Shown piece after piece: positions 27,310 to 36,289 of a stretch of DNA of 64,000 nucleotides. The notes under the pieces are model-generated. The model saw only the letters and a list, made by a program, of their open reading frames with translations, was not told where the DNA came from and made no database searches. The DNA lies in assembly GCF_000153465.1 (NCBI RefSeq), contig NZ_CH672387.1, forward strand, positions 2,581,903-2,645,902, in the 5' to 3' direction. The position numbers and the translations under genes are program-made. Each line of letters starts with the position of its first letter. The stretch's first letter is position 1. Source of the stretch: Aurantimonas manganoxydans SI85-9A1 (GTDB lineage Bacteria; Pseudomonadota; Alphaproteobacteria; Rhizobiales; Rhizobiaceae).

Positions 27310-27837
27310 TCAGGCCGCGAGTTCACCGCGGGTCGGGTAGCCCTTGTCGACGACGAAGCTCAGCCCGCCGAGGAGATCGTCGAGGCTCGGCCGCGTGAAG
27401 GGCACCGTCTGCAGCCACATGGCGTAGATCGTGCCATCCGGGCGAACCACTACGAGACCCGGCTCGGCAAAGCGCGCCGGCTCGGAATCCTGCGCCTTGG
27501 AGGAGATGTAGAGGCCCCATTCGCGGGCGCTCTCCTCGCTGAGGCCGTTGCCCACCGGCATGCCGTCGAGGTCCCATTCGGCCTGCTGGCGCTGCATGCG
27601 GGTCTCGTCATCCATCGAGACGGCATGGACGTTGAAGCCCTTGGCGCGGAATTCCTCGCGACGCTTCGCCAACTCGCCGATCTGCTTCTTGCAGATCGGG
27701 CAGTGAACGCCGCGATAGAAGAAGACCAGCGAGAAGTTCTCGGGATTGTCGTTTGCCAGATCGAGCTGGCCGCCGTCGCTCGTCGCGACCTTGAGGGCCG
27801 GTGCCTTGTCGCCGGGCATGGGCGTCGTATGGGGCAT
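27310..27837 (-). CDS. peroxiredoxin-like protein (AhpC/TSA family)
   Basis: This 175-aa protein has a thioredoxin fold with the active-site motif YRGVHCPICKK, a CxxC pair near residues 46-49. It matches the peroxiredoxin-like/redoxin group (PRXL2-like) more than typical AhpC, which has a single peroxidatic Cys in PxxxTxxC. It probably reduces peroxides or protein disulfides. An AAGGA ribosome-binding site supports the ATG at 27837. It sits between the DUF1194 gene and the FAD/GcvT oxidase on the same strand, and the oxidase would produce hydrogen peroxide if it passes electrons to oxygen. Confidence 0.82.
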   Translation of the reverse strand: MPHTTPMPGDKAPALKVATSDGGQLDLANDNPENFSLVFFYRGVHCPICKKQIGELAKRREEFRAKGFNVHAVSMDDETRMQRQQAEWDLDGMPVGNGLSEESAREWGLYISSKAQDSEPARFAEPGLVVVRPDGTIYAMWLQTVPFTRPSLDDLLGGLSFVVDKGYPTRGELAA

Positions 27838-27932
27838 GCTATGTCCTTTCGATGATGAAAAACGCCGCCGGCGGCATTGCGCGGGCGGCGGAAGCTGCGC
27901 CAGCAACGGGTGGCCGGACGGCCCGTTCCATG

Positions 27933-30446
27933 TCAGCCGCGCAGACGGACATTCTCCGGGTCGAAGGGACTTTCGCCGATCACCGTAGCGTCGTGGCGCG
28001 TGCCGAGGATGCGGATCGTCAGCCGCGTCCCCTCGCCGGCATGGGCCGGATCGAGCATCGCCAGGGCAAGGCTCTTGCCGACCCGCCAGCCGAAGCCTCC
28101 ATTGGTGACGCGGCCGACCAACACGCCGTCGGCATAGACCGGTTCGGAGCCGCGGGCGTCGGCGTCGGTCACGCCGTGTACCTCGAGGGTCGCGAACTGC
28201 CAGCGCAGGCCGTTCTCGCGGGCCGCCACCACGGCGTCCCGGCCAATGAAATCGCCCTTGCTGGGATGAACGAACCTCTCAAGGCCCGACTCGAAGGCAT
28301 TGTATTCGATCGACAGTTCGCGCGGGATCTGGCGGTAGGACTTCTCCAGCGCCATCGCCCCCATGGCGCGAATACCGAAGGGGCGGATGCCGAATTCGGC
28401 GCCGGCCTCCATCAGCAGGTCGTAGAGCGCGTTCTGCATCTCGATCGGGTGGTGCAACTCCCAGCCAAGTTCGCCGACGAAATTGACCCGCAGCGCCGTG
28501 CAGGCCACCGGGCCGACCGACAGGGGCTGTCCGGTCAGCCAGGGAAACGCCGCGTTCGACAGGTCGGTGCGGGTGAGCTTCGCCAGCACCTCGCGCGATC
28601 TCGGGCCGGCGACGACGAGGACGCCGAGCGCGTGGGTCACCGGCTGCATCGCCACGCTGCCGTCGCCCGGCAGCGCCTTCTGCAGGATGTCGTGGTCGAT
28701 GCCCTCATAGGCGCCGCCGGAGACGAGATAGTAGCTTTCCGCACCGGCCTTGTAGACGGTGAACTCCGAGCGCACGCCGCCGACCGGGGTCAGGAGATGG
28801 CAGAGCGCCACGCGGCCCGGCGTCTTGGGAATGCGGTTGGCGAGAAGGCCGTCGAGCCAGGCGGCTGCGCCCGGCCCGCTGACATAGGCCTTGGCGAAGG
28901 GCGTCATGTCTAGGAGGCCGACCCCCTCGTGGACCGCCCGCACCTCGGCGCCGACATGCTCGAAATAGTTGGACCGGCGGAACGACCAGCGTTCGCGGAT
29001 GCGGCCGGTGTGATCGGCCGGCGCATGATTGTGCTTCATCAGGACGTCGGCGCCGACATCGAGCGCGGCCTCGGGCACCGCATAGCCTTCGGGGGCGAAC
29101 CAGTTGGCCCGCTCCCAGCCATAGACCGAGCCGAAGACGGCGCCGAGCGCCTTCTGCCGCTCGTAGGACGGCGAGGTCTTCAGCGGCCGGGCGGCGGCGC
29201 GCTCCTCGTCGGGATAATGCACCGAGAAGACATTGGCATAGGCCTCCTCGTTCTTGGCGCGCAGATAGCCTTCGCCGGCATAGGGGCCGAAGCGGCGCGG
29301 ATCGACGCCGGCCAGATCGACGGTGGGTTCGCCGTCGACGATCCATTCGGCGAGCTGCCAGCCGGCCCCGCCGGCCGCGGTGATGCCGAAGGAATGGCCC
29401 TCGTTGAGCCAGAAATTGGTGCGGCTCGGCGCCGGGCCGACAATGGGCGAGCCGTCGGGCGTATAGGCGATGGCGCCGTTATAGACCTTCTTGATGCCGA
29501 CCTCGCCGAAGGCCGGCACCCGCGCGATGGCGGTCTCGATATGCGGCATCAGCCGGTCGAGATCCTCCTGGAAGAGCTCGTATTCGCTGTCGGCGTCCGG
29601 CCCGTCGAGATAGCAGCAGGGCGCGCCGATCTCGTAGGGACCGAGCAGCAGGCCGCCATTCTCCTCGCGCATGTACCAGGAGGAGTCGCTCTCCCGCAGC
29701 ACCCCCATTTCCGGCAGGCCCTGGCGGCGGCGCTCGACGATCGCCGGATGCGGTTCGGTGACGATGTACTGGTGCTCGACCGGGATCACCGGCACGTCGA
29801 GCCCGACCATGCGGCCCGTCCGCCGGGCGAAATTACCGGTGGCCGAGACGACGTGCTCGCAGACGATCTCCCCCTTGTCGGTGACGATCTTCCACTCGCC
29901 GGAGGGGAGCTGCTCGATGGCGCTGACGGTGGTGTTGCGGTGGATGGTGGCGCCGCGCGCGCGGGCGCCCCGCGCCAGCGCCTGAGTCAAGTCGGCGGGC
30001 TGGATATAGCCGTCCTCGGGGTGCTGGATCGCGCCGAGAATGCCGTCGGTCTCGCAGAGCGGCCAGATCTCCTTCAGCTCTGCGGGCGTCAGCAGCTTCA
30101 CCGGCACGCCGATCGTCTCGGCGACGCCGGCATAATACATGTACTCGTCCCAGCGGTCCTGCGTGCGCGCCAGCCGGATATTGGTGACGTTGGAGAAGCC
30201 GACATTCATGCCGGTCTCGTCCTGCAGCTCGCGATAGAAGCGCACGGAATAGCGGTGCAGCTGGCCGACGGCATAGCTCATGTTGAATAGCGGCAGCAGG
30301 CCGGCGGCGTGCCAGGTGGAGCCGGAGGTCAGTTCGCGCCGCTCGACCAGGACGCTGTCGGTCCAGCCCTTGCGGGCGAGATGATATAGCGTCGACACGC
30401 CGACCACGCCGCCGCCGATAACCACTGCCCGCGCCCGATCCTGCAT
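27933..30446 (-). CDS. FAD-dependent dimethylglycine/sarcosine dehydrogenase-like protein with GcvT domain
   Basis: This 837-aa protein has an N-terminal FAD domain (VIGGGVVGVSTLYHLA near residues 9-24, then the STWHAAGLL flavin-linkage region), an FAO_M linker and a C-terminal GcvT aminomethyltransferase domain (about residues 430-825). Such enzymes oxidise dimethylglycine or sarcosine and transfer the released one-carbon unit to THF. The start is ATG at 30446 with GAGGGG upstream; GTG at 30452 is an alternative. It fits as the enzyme that consumes dimethylglycine left by Bmt or the corrinoid system. Substrate choice among dimethylglycine, sarcosine and related amines is uncertain. Confidence 0.88.
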   Translation of the reverse strand: MQDRARAVVIGGGVVGVSTLYHLARKGWTDSVLVERRELTSGSTWHAAGLLPLFNMSYAVGQLHRYSVRFYRELQDETGMNVGFSNVTNIRLARTQDRWDEYMYYAGVAETIGVPVKLLTPAELKEIWPLCETDGILGAIQHPEDGYIQPADLTQALARGARARGATIHRNTTVSAIEQLPSGEWKIVTDKGEIVCEHVVSATGNFARRTGRMVGLDVPVIPVEHQYIVTEPHPAIVERRRQGLPEMGVLRESDSSWYMREENGGLLLGPYEIGAPCCYLDGPDADSEYELFQEDLDRLMPHIETAIARVPAFGEVGIKKVYNGAIAYTPDGSPIVGPAPSRTNFWLNEGHSFGITAAGGAGWQLAEWIVDGEPTVDLAGVDPRRFGPYAGEGYLRAKNEEAYANVFSVHYPDEERAAARPLKTSPSYERQKALGAVFGSVYGWERANWFAPEGYAVPEAALDVGADVLMKHNHAPADHTGRIRERWSFRRSNYFEHVGAEVRAVHEGVGLLDMTPFAKAYVSGPGAAAWLDGLLANRIPKTPGRVALCHLLTPVGGVRSEFTVYKAGAESYYLVSGGAYEGIDHDILQKALPGDGSVAMQPVTHALGVLVVAGPRSREVLAKLTRTDLSNAAFPWLTGQPLSVGPVACTALRVNFVGELGWELHHPIEMQNALYDLLMEAGAEFGIRPFGIRAMGAMALEKSYRQIPRELSIEYNAFESGLERFVHPSKGDFIGRDAVVAARENGLRWQFATLEVHGVTDADARGSEPVYADGVLVGRVTNGGFGWRVGKSLALAMLDPAHAGEGTRLTIRILGTRHDATVIGESPFDPENVRLRG

Positions 30447-30665
30447 GACCACCCCTCGTCTGCCAGACTGCCGTAGCGGCGTGTCGAGCCTAGTGGAGCA
30501 GTCGGGCGCGCGCGCAGTCTCTTTGCGACATCAGCTGTCGGGCGAACGGCGCAGCCGGACAGCCGACCGACCGGGACCGCCGACGGACCAACCGTCCGGG
30601 AAGGTTTTGTTAACCATGTTCGCCGAGGATGCGGTTCCGAGACAGGCTCGCGATGGGACGGATCC

Positions 30666-32399
30666 GTGACGCTCATTTCCTCCGTTGACCGACAGGATGC
30701 CGGAACGGTGAAATCCGCCCTCACCTCGCCACTCATTCTCCTCGCGCTGGTCTGTGCCGTCCTCGCCGTCCTCCTGACCTTGAAGCTGACGCTGCCGATC
30801 GGCGCCTTCTACTGGGACCTGTTCATCTATTTCGACGCGGCGAACCGGATCTGGAACGGTCAGCTTCCCGGTGTCGATTTCTTCACGCCGGTCGGCCCGC
30901 TGGGCTACTGGCTCTTCGCCCTGTTCGTGAAGCTGTTTCCCGACGGCCAGCCGCTGCTGATCGCGCAATGGTCGCTCATGGCGGTCACCGCACCGCTGCT
31001 GGCGCTGGTGCTGGCCGATGTCGACCGCCGCTCGCGGCTCATCTCGCTGGCGCTGCTGGTGCCGTTCCTGGTCTTCCAGATCCTGCCAATCAACGTCGAG
31101 ACCTATTACAGCTTTCCCGGTGTCGACGGCTTCGGCATCTACAACCGGCAGATGTGCCTGCTGCTCTATGTGCTGACCGCCGGGCTGGTCTTCGCGAGGG
31201 GCCGCGCGACGGTTTTGATCACGATCGCCGGTTCGATGCTGGCGTTGTTCCTCGTCAAGATCACTGGCTTTGCCGGCGGCGCGCTGATCTGCGCCTTCGC
31301 CTTCGCGGCCGGACGCGTGTCCCTGCGCACCGCGATCGGAGCGCTTCTCGGCTTCCTCGCCGTGCTGGCGCTCCTGGAACTGACGACCGCCGTGGTCAGC
31401 GCCTATGTCGGCGACATCGCTGCGCTGGTGGCGCTCAACGAAGGCAGCATCCTGCCGCGCTTCCTGCAGGCCGCCTCGATCCATTTCATGGCCTTCGCGC
31501 CGCTGGCGATCCTGACCGCCGCGCTGGGGCTAATCGGGCTGCCCGACATCCTGCACGCAACGACGACGCTGGCCCGCTCGCGGCGGGTCGCCGCCTTGGT
31601 GGCGCTGCTCGATCGGGACGTCTTCTGGCTCGGCATGGTGACCTTCGCGGCTTTGTTCGTCGAAACCCAGAACACCGGCGGTCTTGCCTTCATCTTCGTC
31701 TGGCCGGTGCTCCTGCGCATTCTGGTGCGGGCCGGCGGCGCGCCGACATGGCGGCTGGCGCTGATCCTGGGCCTCGTTGCTGCCAGCGCCCTGCCGACCT
31801 TCGTGCAGGTGATCCATCGCGGCGCCCGCGCCCTCGTCGGGCAGATCGCCTATGTCGATCTCGATGCGCCCCGCCTCGGCACGCTCGCCGCCGTCTCGCA
31901 GCGGCCCGAACTGATCCGGCGCGCCGCCGTGATGCTGGACACCTACCAGCGCTTTCCCGAAGCCTTCGACCATCTGGCGGACGAGGAGCAGCTGCCGAGC
32001 TTCACCCTCTACAACGAGCCGGATTTCCACCTGACCTGGCTGATGGGGGTCGAGGAAGCGGTCAAGGCGATCGAGGCGCTGGAAGCGGCACGCGGCGTGC
32101 GCTTCGAAACGATCATGAACCTCAATTTCGTCAACCCCTTCCCCTGGCTCCTCGATCGGCAGGCGCCGCGCGGCATCGCCATCGGCGCCGATCCGTTCCG
32201 CGCCGTGCCAGACCCGGACCAGGCGGTGCTCCGCTCGGTGAAGCAGACCGACCTGCTGCTATACCCGCTCTGCCCGGTTACAGTGGCCAACCGCCTGCTG
32301 CGCGACCTCTACGCGCCAGGTCTGGCCGGCCACAGCCGCATTCGGCTCTCACCATGCTGGGACGCCTATGTTCGCGACGACCTGCTGGCGCGGCAGTAG
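30666..32399 (+). CDS. polytopic membrane protein, possible GT-C glycosyltransferase
   Basis: This 577-aa protein has about ten or more hydrophobic helices in its first 380 residues and a soluble C-terminal part of about 190 residues. An FYWDLFIYFDAANRIWNG segment just after the first helix carries acidic residues in the first external loop, as in GT-C enzymes that use lipid-linked sugars. The start is GTG at 30666. I do not recognise a named family. It could use polyprenyl-phosphate sugars made by the operon at 34.8-40.7 kb, but the two are not linked in an operon, so this is speculative. Confidence 0.6.
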   Translation: MTLISSVDRQDAGTVKSALTSPLILLALVCAVLAVLLTLKLTLPIGAFYWDLFIYFDAANRIWNGQLPGVDFFTPVGPLGYWLFALFVKLFPDGQPLLIAQWSLMAVTAPLLALVLADVDRRSRLISLALLVPFLVFQILPINVETYYSFPGVDGFGIYNRQMCLLLYVLTAGLVFARGRATVLITIAGSMLALFLVKITGFAGGALICAFAFAAGRVSLRTAIGALLGFLAVLALLELTTAVVSAYVGDIAALVALNEGSILPRFLQAASIHFMAFAPLAILTAALGLIGLPDILHATTTLARSRRVAALVALLDRDVFWLGMVTFAALFVETQNTGGLAFIFVWPVLLRILVRAGGAPTWRLALILGLVAASALPTFVQVIHRGARALVGQIAYVDLDAPRLGTLAAVSQRPELIRRAAVMLDTYQRFPEAFDHLADEEQLPSFTLYNEPDFHLTWLMGVEEAVKAIEALEAARGVRFETIMNLNFVNPFPWLLDRQAPRGIAIGADPFRAVPDPDQAVLRSVKQTDLLLYPLCPVTVANRLLRDLYAPGLAGHSRIRLSPCWDAYVRDDLLARQ

Positions 32400-32618
32400 C
32401 AGCAGGAGTGCTGCGGCGGTCGCCGCCCGCGATCTGGACGTGGTTCTGCAGCACAGCCGATCGCGCGTTGAGTGGGATCTTGTATCGAGACCGAACGGGT
32501 TTCGATAAGACGTCCGGGTCTGCCGCTCACACGTTGAGGAACAAGACATGATGGCAAGCAAGCCCCGCCTCGATATTGGAGAGCAGATGGCGACAGCCCT
32601 TTCTCATCGGACGCCCCA

Positions 32619-33653
32619 TTGATCACGCGAGCCGAAACCGCGGAGCATGAACTGCTTTCCGCCCTGGGCTGGAGTTCCTTCTTTGCCGAACAGATCACGC
32701 CGGACGATGCGGATCTGCAGCCTGTTCGCATCGCGAGGGTCCACCGCTCGCGCCTCACGGCCCTGTCCCCACGAGGGCCGGTCGAACCGGTCCTGACGTC
32801 CGACGTCACGACGAGCCATTTCGCCGTTGGCGACTTCGTTCTGATCGACCCCGCCACCCTGCTTCTCCAGCGCCGCCTCGAGCGACGCTCCGTCATCGAG
32901 CGTCGCGTTTCGGGCGGCACGGTTCCGCAGCTTGCCGGGGCCAACATCGACACGCTGTTCATCGTCACATCCTGCAACATGGATTTCAGTCCGGCCCGGC
33001 TCGAACGGTATCTTGCCTGGGCCAACCAGGCAGGAATGGAGCCGGTCATCCTGCTGACGAAGGCGGATCTCACAGATGATCTCGACTCCTACGAGCGTCA
33101 GGCCCGCGCGCTGCAGCGCGGGCTCGAGGTGGTGATCGTCAACACAAAGTCGAGCGATGCGACAGCCTCCTTGGCGCAATGGTGCAAGCCCGGGCAAACG
33201 GTCGCGCTGGTCGGCTCGTCCGGCGTCGGCAAATCGACCCTGGTGAACACGCTTGTCGGCGTGACCGGGGAACCGCAGCAGGAGACCGGCTCCATTCGGG
33301 AAGACGACGCGAAAGGACGTCACACCACGACGGCCCGCTCCCTTCATCCGATTGCAGGCGGCGGTTGGGTGATCGACACGCCGGGGATCCGGACCTTGCA
33401 GGTCAGTGACGTCGCCGACGGCCTCGACATCCTGTTCGCCGAGATCACGGAACAGGCGGCGCAGTGCCGATTTCGCGACTGCACTCACGCCCAAGAGCCG
33501 GGATGCGCCGTCCAGGCGGCGGTGGCCGCAGGAGCCATCGATCGAGAACGGCTCGAACGCTGGCGCAAGCTGCAGGACGAGAACGCCGATAACGATCTCG
33601 CCAAGGCCCCCTGGGCCGCCGGCACAGGCGGAAGGCGCAACAAGAGGCGCTGA
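32619..33653 (+). CDS. rsgA: ribosome small-subunit-dependent GTPase A
   Basis: This 344-aa protein has the circularly permuted GTPase order of RsgA/YjeQ: G4 (LLTKADL near residue 150), then G1 (GSSGVGKST near 201) and G3 (DTPG). The N-terminal OB-fold and the C-terminal zinc site C-x4-C-x-H-x5-C (CRFRDCTHAQEPGC) are present. RsgA acts in late 30S ribosome maturation. The start appears to be TTG at 32619 with no clear ribosome-binding site, so the N-terminus is uncertain by several residues. Confidence 0.9.
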   Translation: MITRAETAEHELLSALGWSSFFAEQITPDDADLQPVRIARVHRSRLTALSPRGPVEPVLTSDVTTSHFAVGDFVLIDPATLLLQRRLERRSVIERRVSGGTVPQLAGANIDTLFIVTSCNMDFSPARLERYLAWANQAGMEPVILLTKADLTDDLDSYERQARALQRGLEVVIVNTKSSDATASLAQWCKPGQTVALVGSSGVGKSTLVNTLVGVTGEPQQETGSIREDDAKGRHTTTARSLHPIAGGGWVIDTPGIRTLQVSDVADGLDILFAEITEQAAQCRFRDCTHAQEPGCAVQAAVAAGAIDRERLERWRKLQDENADNDLAKAPWAAGTGGRRNKRR

Positions 33654-33816
33654 GATCAGGTTGCGCGACCCCGTCCGGGGAGCGGGCAATGCCTATAGGG
33701 GCCGATAGCGAACCGGCTGTTTCCGGCTCCCGGACGGCGAAAGCTGCCGTTCCGCCAGCGACCCAACGCAGACACTGACGCAGGGTGTCGAGAAGCTAGG
33801 AAGCAAACCAAGCCCG

Positions 33817-33844
33817 ATGAAACCGAATACTAGACTCTGTTTCA
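33817..33844. repeat. 28-bp repeat, copy 1 (partial palindrome)
   Basis: This 28-bp segment matches a second copy at 34587-34614 in 23 of 28 positions: the first 12 and last 8 bases are identical. TGAAAC and GTTTCA form its outer arms. The stop codon of the minus-strand UDG-like gene lies inside it. The two copies are 770 bp apart and bracket that single gene. Confidence 0.7.
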
Positions 33845-34516
33845 AATATCAGCGTCTTTCTCCGTGTCGGCCATCGATTTATCCCAGCAAATTTTGGTCC
33901 CGCGCTTTCTCGGCTCTACCGTCATCTCAACCAGTCGGTGAAGACGCGGATACCAGTATTTGGCATCGAACTTTTGATAGCTGGGATGATGAATGCGAGA
34001 AAAAACGGATCGGCCATCGTCATAAAAGATGACGTCGCGGGGCTTGCCCTCGAAACCATCGAGATGCGGAGCAGCCCAATCCCACAGGGTCAAGCCGCAG
34101 ACAATGACCGCTTCCGGTTCAAGCCGATCGAGGATTTTTAGGAAAGGTTCGGCCCCCGCCTCGAACATCCAGTTCTCGGGTCGACGAGCGTTTCCACCAA
34201 CGGCATGGGCCCTGCCATCCACCAACACCGGGACGTAATTGTAGAAGGCGATCGAGTTCCAGAAATGCGCCGAATGTTGCTTCCAGATTGGTCCTGGGGG
34301 AAGACCCAAGGCCGCTCGGACGGTGTTGCGAAAAAACGGATTGTTGTGGGCAGCTAGACCAAACCACCGCACAATCTCATCGGTGAACCCGTCCGGCGCC
34401 GTGCCGATTTCTTCCGCCTTGCGCGCATAATGGGACTCGCCCAGAACCAAGACCCTCGTGCCTGCGAACAACCCGCCGTCCGATTTGTAATGAGGCCCTA
34501 TCCACGGCTCGAACAT
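33842..34516 (-). CDS. UDG-superfamily-like hypothetical protein
   Basis: This 224-aa protein has LVLGESHYARKAEE near residue 23, FWNSIAFYNY in the middle, LEPEAVIVCGLTLWDWA near residue 132 and HHPSYQKFD near the C-terminus. These positions mirror the GEAPG, Asn, LxPxxIVxLG and HPS motifs of uracil-DNA-glycosylase-like folds, but the first motif is altered, so activity on uracil is doubtful. A GGGGGA ribosome-binding site precedes the ATG at 34516. Base composition is lower in G+C than the neighbours, and repeats flank it, which suggests acquisition. The specific function is unknown. Confidence 0.65.
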   Translation of the reverse strand: MFEPWIGPHYKSDGGLFAGTRVLVLGESHYARKAEEIGTAPDGFTDEIVRWFGLAAHNNPFFRNTVRAALGLPPGPIWKQHSAHFWNSIAFYNYVPVLVDGRAHAVGGNARRPENWMFEAGAEPFLKILDRLEPEAVIVCGLTLWDWAAPHLDGFEGKPRDVIFYDDGRSVFSRIHHPSYQKFDAKYWYPRLHRLVEMTVEPRKRGTKICWDKSMADTEKDADI

Positions 34517-34581
34517 TCAATCCCCCAGAGTCCACCGTTGGTTGTCGGCAAGATTTCTCTGGCACATTTCTGTCGGGGACG

Positions 34582-34620
34582 GCCACATGAAACCGAATTA
34601 TCAATTCTGTTTCATGTGGC
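34582..34620. repeat. 39-bp palindrome, copy 2 of the flanking repeat
   Basis: The two 19-nt arms match at 17 of 19 positions around a one-base centre at 34601. The inner 28 bases (34587-34614) are the second copy of the repeat at 33817-33844. The outer arms (GCCAC/GTGGC) are missing from copy 1. It lies 66 bases upstream of the UDG-like start codon, so it may also act as a regulatory site. Confidence 0.75.
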
Positions 34621-34751
34621 GAATTTCTTATGCGAGCGGCAGTTCTTAGTCTCCCACTCTCTGCATACCTGCCAGTCCGGTTTCGACCCGACGCAGCCGT
34701 CTTCCTGCGCTCCCGGCCGCGCCCGTTGATGCCCATGCAACCTACAACGCG

Positions 34752-34777
34752 AAAAGGCCGGGCAAATGCCCGGCCTT
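34752..34777 (-). terminator. rho-independent terminator of the prenyl-sugar operon
   Basis: Read on the minus strand, a perfect 10-bp stem (AAGGCCGGGC and its complement) with a 4-base loop is followed by TTTTC. It lies 32 bases after the aminotransferase stop codon, the last gene of the minus-strand operon. Confidence 0.8.
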
Positions 34778-34808
34778 CCCATGTCTGTCGCGCGGGGTTG
34801 CCCGGCGG

Positions 34809-36263
34809 TCAGCCCATCTGGGAGCGGATGAAGTCCTTGACGATGGAGACGATGCCGCGGCCGAGCAGCGCGTCCAGCGCGTCGCAGAACTGGTCGACAT
34901 GGCCCTCGTCGCAGATCAGCGGCGGCTCCAGTCGGATGACATTGCGATTGTACTCGGTGAAGGCCACCAGCACGTCGTGATCGCGCAGCAGGAGCGCGCC
35001 GACGAAGCCCGACAGCGAGCCCTTCAGCTTGTCGTCGAGGATCGCCACCATCGGACGCAGCGCCATCGGCAGGGTCCGCGAGAAGTCGTGGAACTCGAGG
35101 CCGACCATCAGCCCCTGCCCGCGCACGTCCTTGACGATGGACGGGTATTTCGCCTGGATCGCCTGCAGGCGCTCCAGGAGATACGCCCCGACCTCGGCGG
35201 AATTGCCGATCAGATCGTCGTCATAGAGGACGTTCAGCCCCTCGATGGCGGTGACGCAGGCCTCACCGATGCCGCCGAAGGTCGCCTGGGCATGGATCAT
35301 CGCCGTCTTCGGCGTGCCATAGGCCTTCATATAGACCTCGCGCCGGGCGATCATCGCGCCGACGGCGGCCTTGCCGGCGCCCAGCGATTTGGCCAGCGCG
35401 GTCACGTCCGGCACCACGCCGTGATGCTCGAAGGCGTAGAAGCGGCCGGTGCGCCCGTAGCCGCACTGGACCTCGTCGGCGACCCACAGGACGTTGTGCT
35501 TGTCGCAGAGGGCGCGCACGCCCTGCCAGTAATCCGTCGAGGCGGTGATGATGCCGCCGCCGCCCTGCACCGTCTCCAGCACGACGACGCCGATCTCTGG
35601 GTCGCTGCGGATGGCATTGGTGAGGGCTTCGAGATCGCCGAAGGGCACCTTGCAGGTGTTGCCGACCAGCTTGAACTCACCCTGATAAAGCGGCGAATCC
35701 GTCAGTGACAGGACGCCCTTGGTCTTGCCGTGGAAGGAGTTCTCGGCATGGACGATCTTGCAGTTCTTGCGGCCCGAGGCACGCTCGGCGACCTTGATCG
35801 CCGCTTCCATGGCTTCCGAGCCGGAGGAGCCGAGGAAGACCATGTCGAGATCGCCGGGCGAGCAGGCCGCCAGGTTCCTGGCCAGCGCCGAGGCGTACTG
35901 CGACAGGAAGGCGATGGCGATCTCGTGCCGCCGCTCGTCCTGGAAGCGCTGGCGCGCCTCGATGATGCGCGGGTGGTTGTGGCCGAAGGCCAGCGAGCCG
36001 AAGCCGCCGAAGAAATCGAGGATCTTCCGGCCGTTCTGGTCGATGTAATACATGCCCTCGGCGCGTTCGACCTTCACCTTGTGAAAGCCGAGCAGCTTCA
36101 TGAAATGAAACTGGCCGGGATTGATGTAGTCCTTGAACAGGTCCGCCATCGTCTTGACGTCGAGCGCCTTGGCGTCCTCGACGGTCAGAAGGTTCGGCTT
36201 GGCCGGCCCGCGACGATGGGTCGGGGCGAGGTCGGGGTTCGCAGCCATGGGACGGTCGAGCAT
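34809..36263 (-). CDS. class III PLP-dependent aminotransferase
   Basis: This 484-aa enzyme belongs to the ornithine/acetylornithine-type aminotransferase family. The PLP lysine is K292 in ALAKSLGAGKAA; the aspartate pairing with the pyridine nitrogen is in WVADEVQCGYGRTG, and GSSGSEAMEAAIKVA binds the phosphate. It transfers an amino group to an aldehyde or ketone. It ends a five-gene operon for a lipid-linked pentose, so its acceptor could be the keto-pentose made by the DprE1-like oxidase, giving an amino sugar. An alternative is a hopanoid or diamine aminotransferase. The GAGGAGAG ribosome-binding site fixes the start at 36263. Confidence 0.88.
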   Translation of the reverse strand: MLDRPMAANPDLAPTHRRGPAKPNLLTVEDAKALDVKTMADLFKDYINPGQFHFMKLLGFHKVKVERAEGMYYIDQNGRKILDFFGGFGSLAFGHNHPRIIEARQRFQDERRHEIAIAFLSQYASALARNLAACSPGDLDMVFLGSSGSEAMEAAIKVAERASGRKNCKIVHAENSFHGKTKGVLSLTDSPLYQGEFKLVGNTCKVPFGDLEALTNAIRSDPEIGVVVLETVQGGGGIITASTDYWQGVRALCDKHNVLWVADEVQCGYGRTGRFYAFEHHGVVPDVTALAKSLGAGKAAVGAMIARREVYMKAYGTPKTAMIHAQATFGGIGEACVTAIEGLNVLYDDDLIGNSAEVGAYLLERLQAIQAKYPSIVKDVRGQGLMVGLEFHDFSRTLPMALRPMVAILDDKLKGSLSGFVGALLLRDHDVLVAFTEYNRNVIRLEPPLICDEGHVDQFCDALDALLGRGIVSIVKDFIRSQMG

Positions 36264-36289
36264 CGTGTCTCTCCTCGCTAAGGGTCGGC

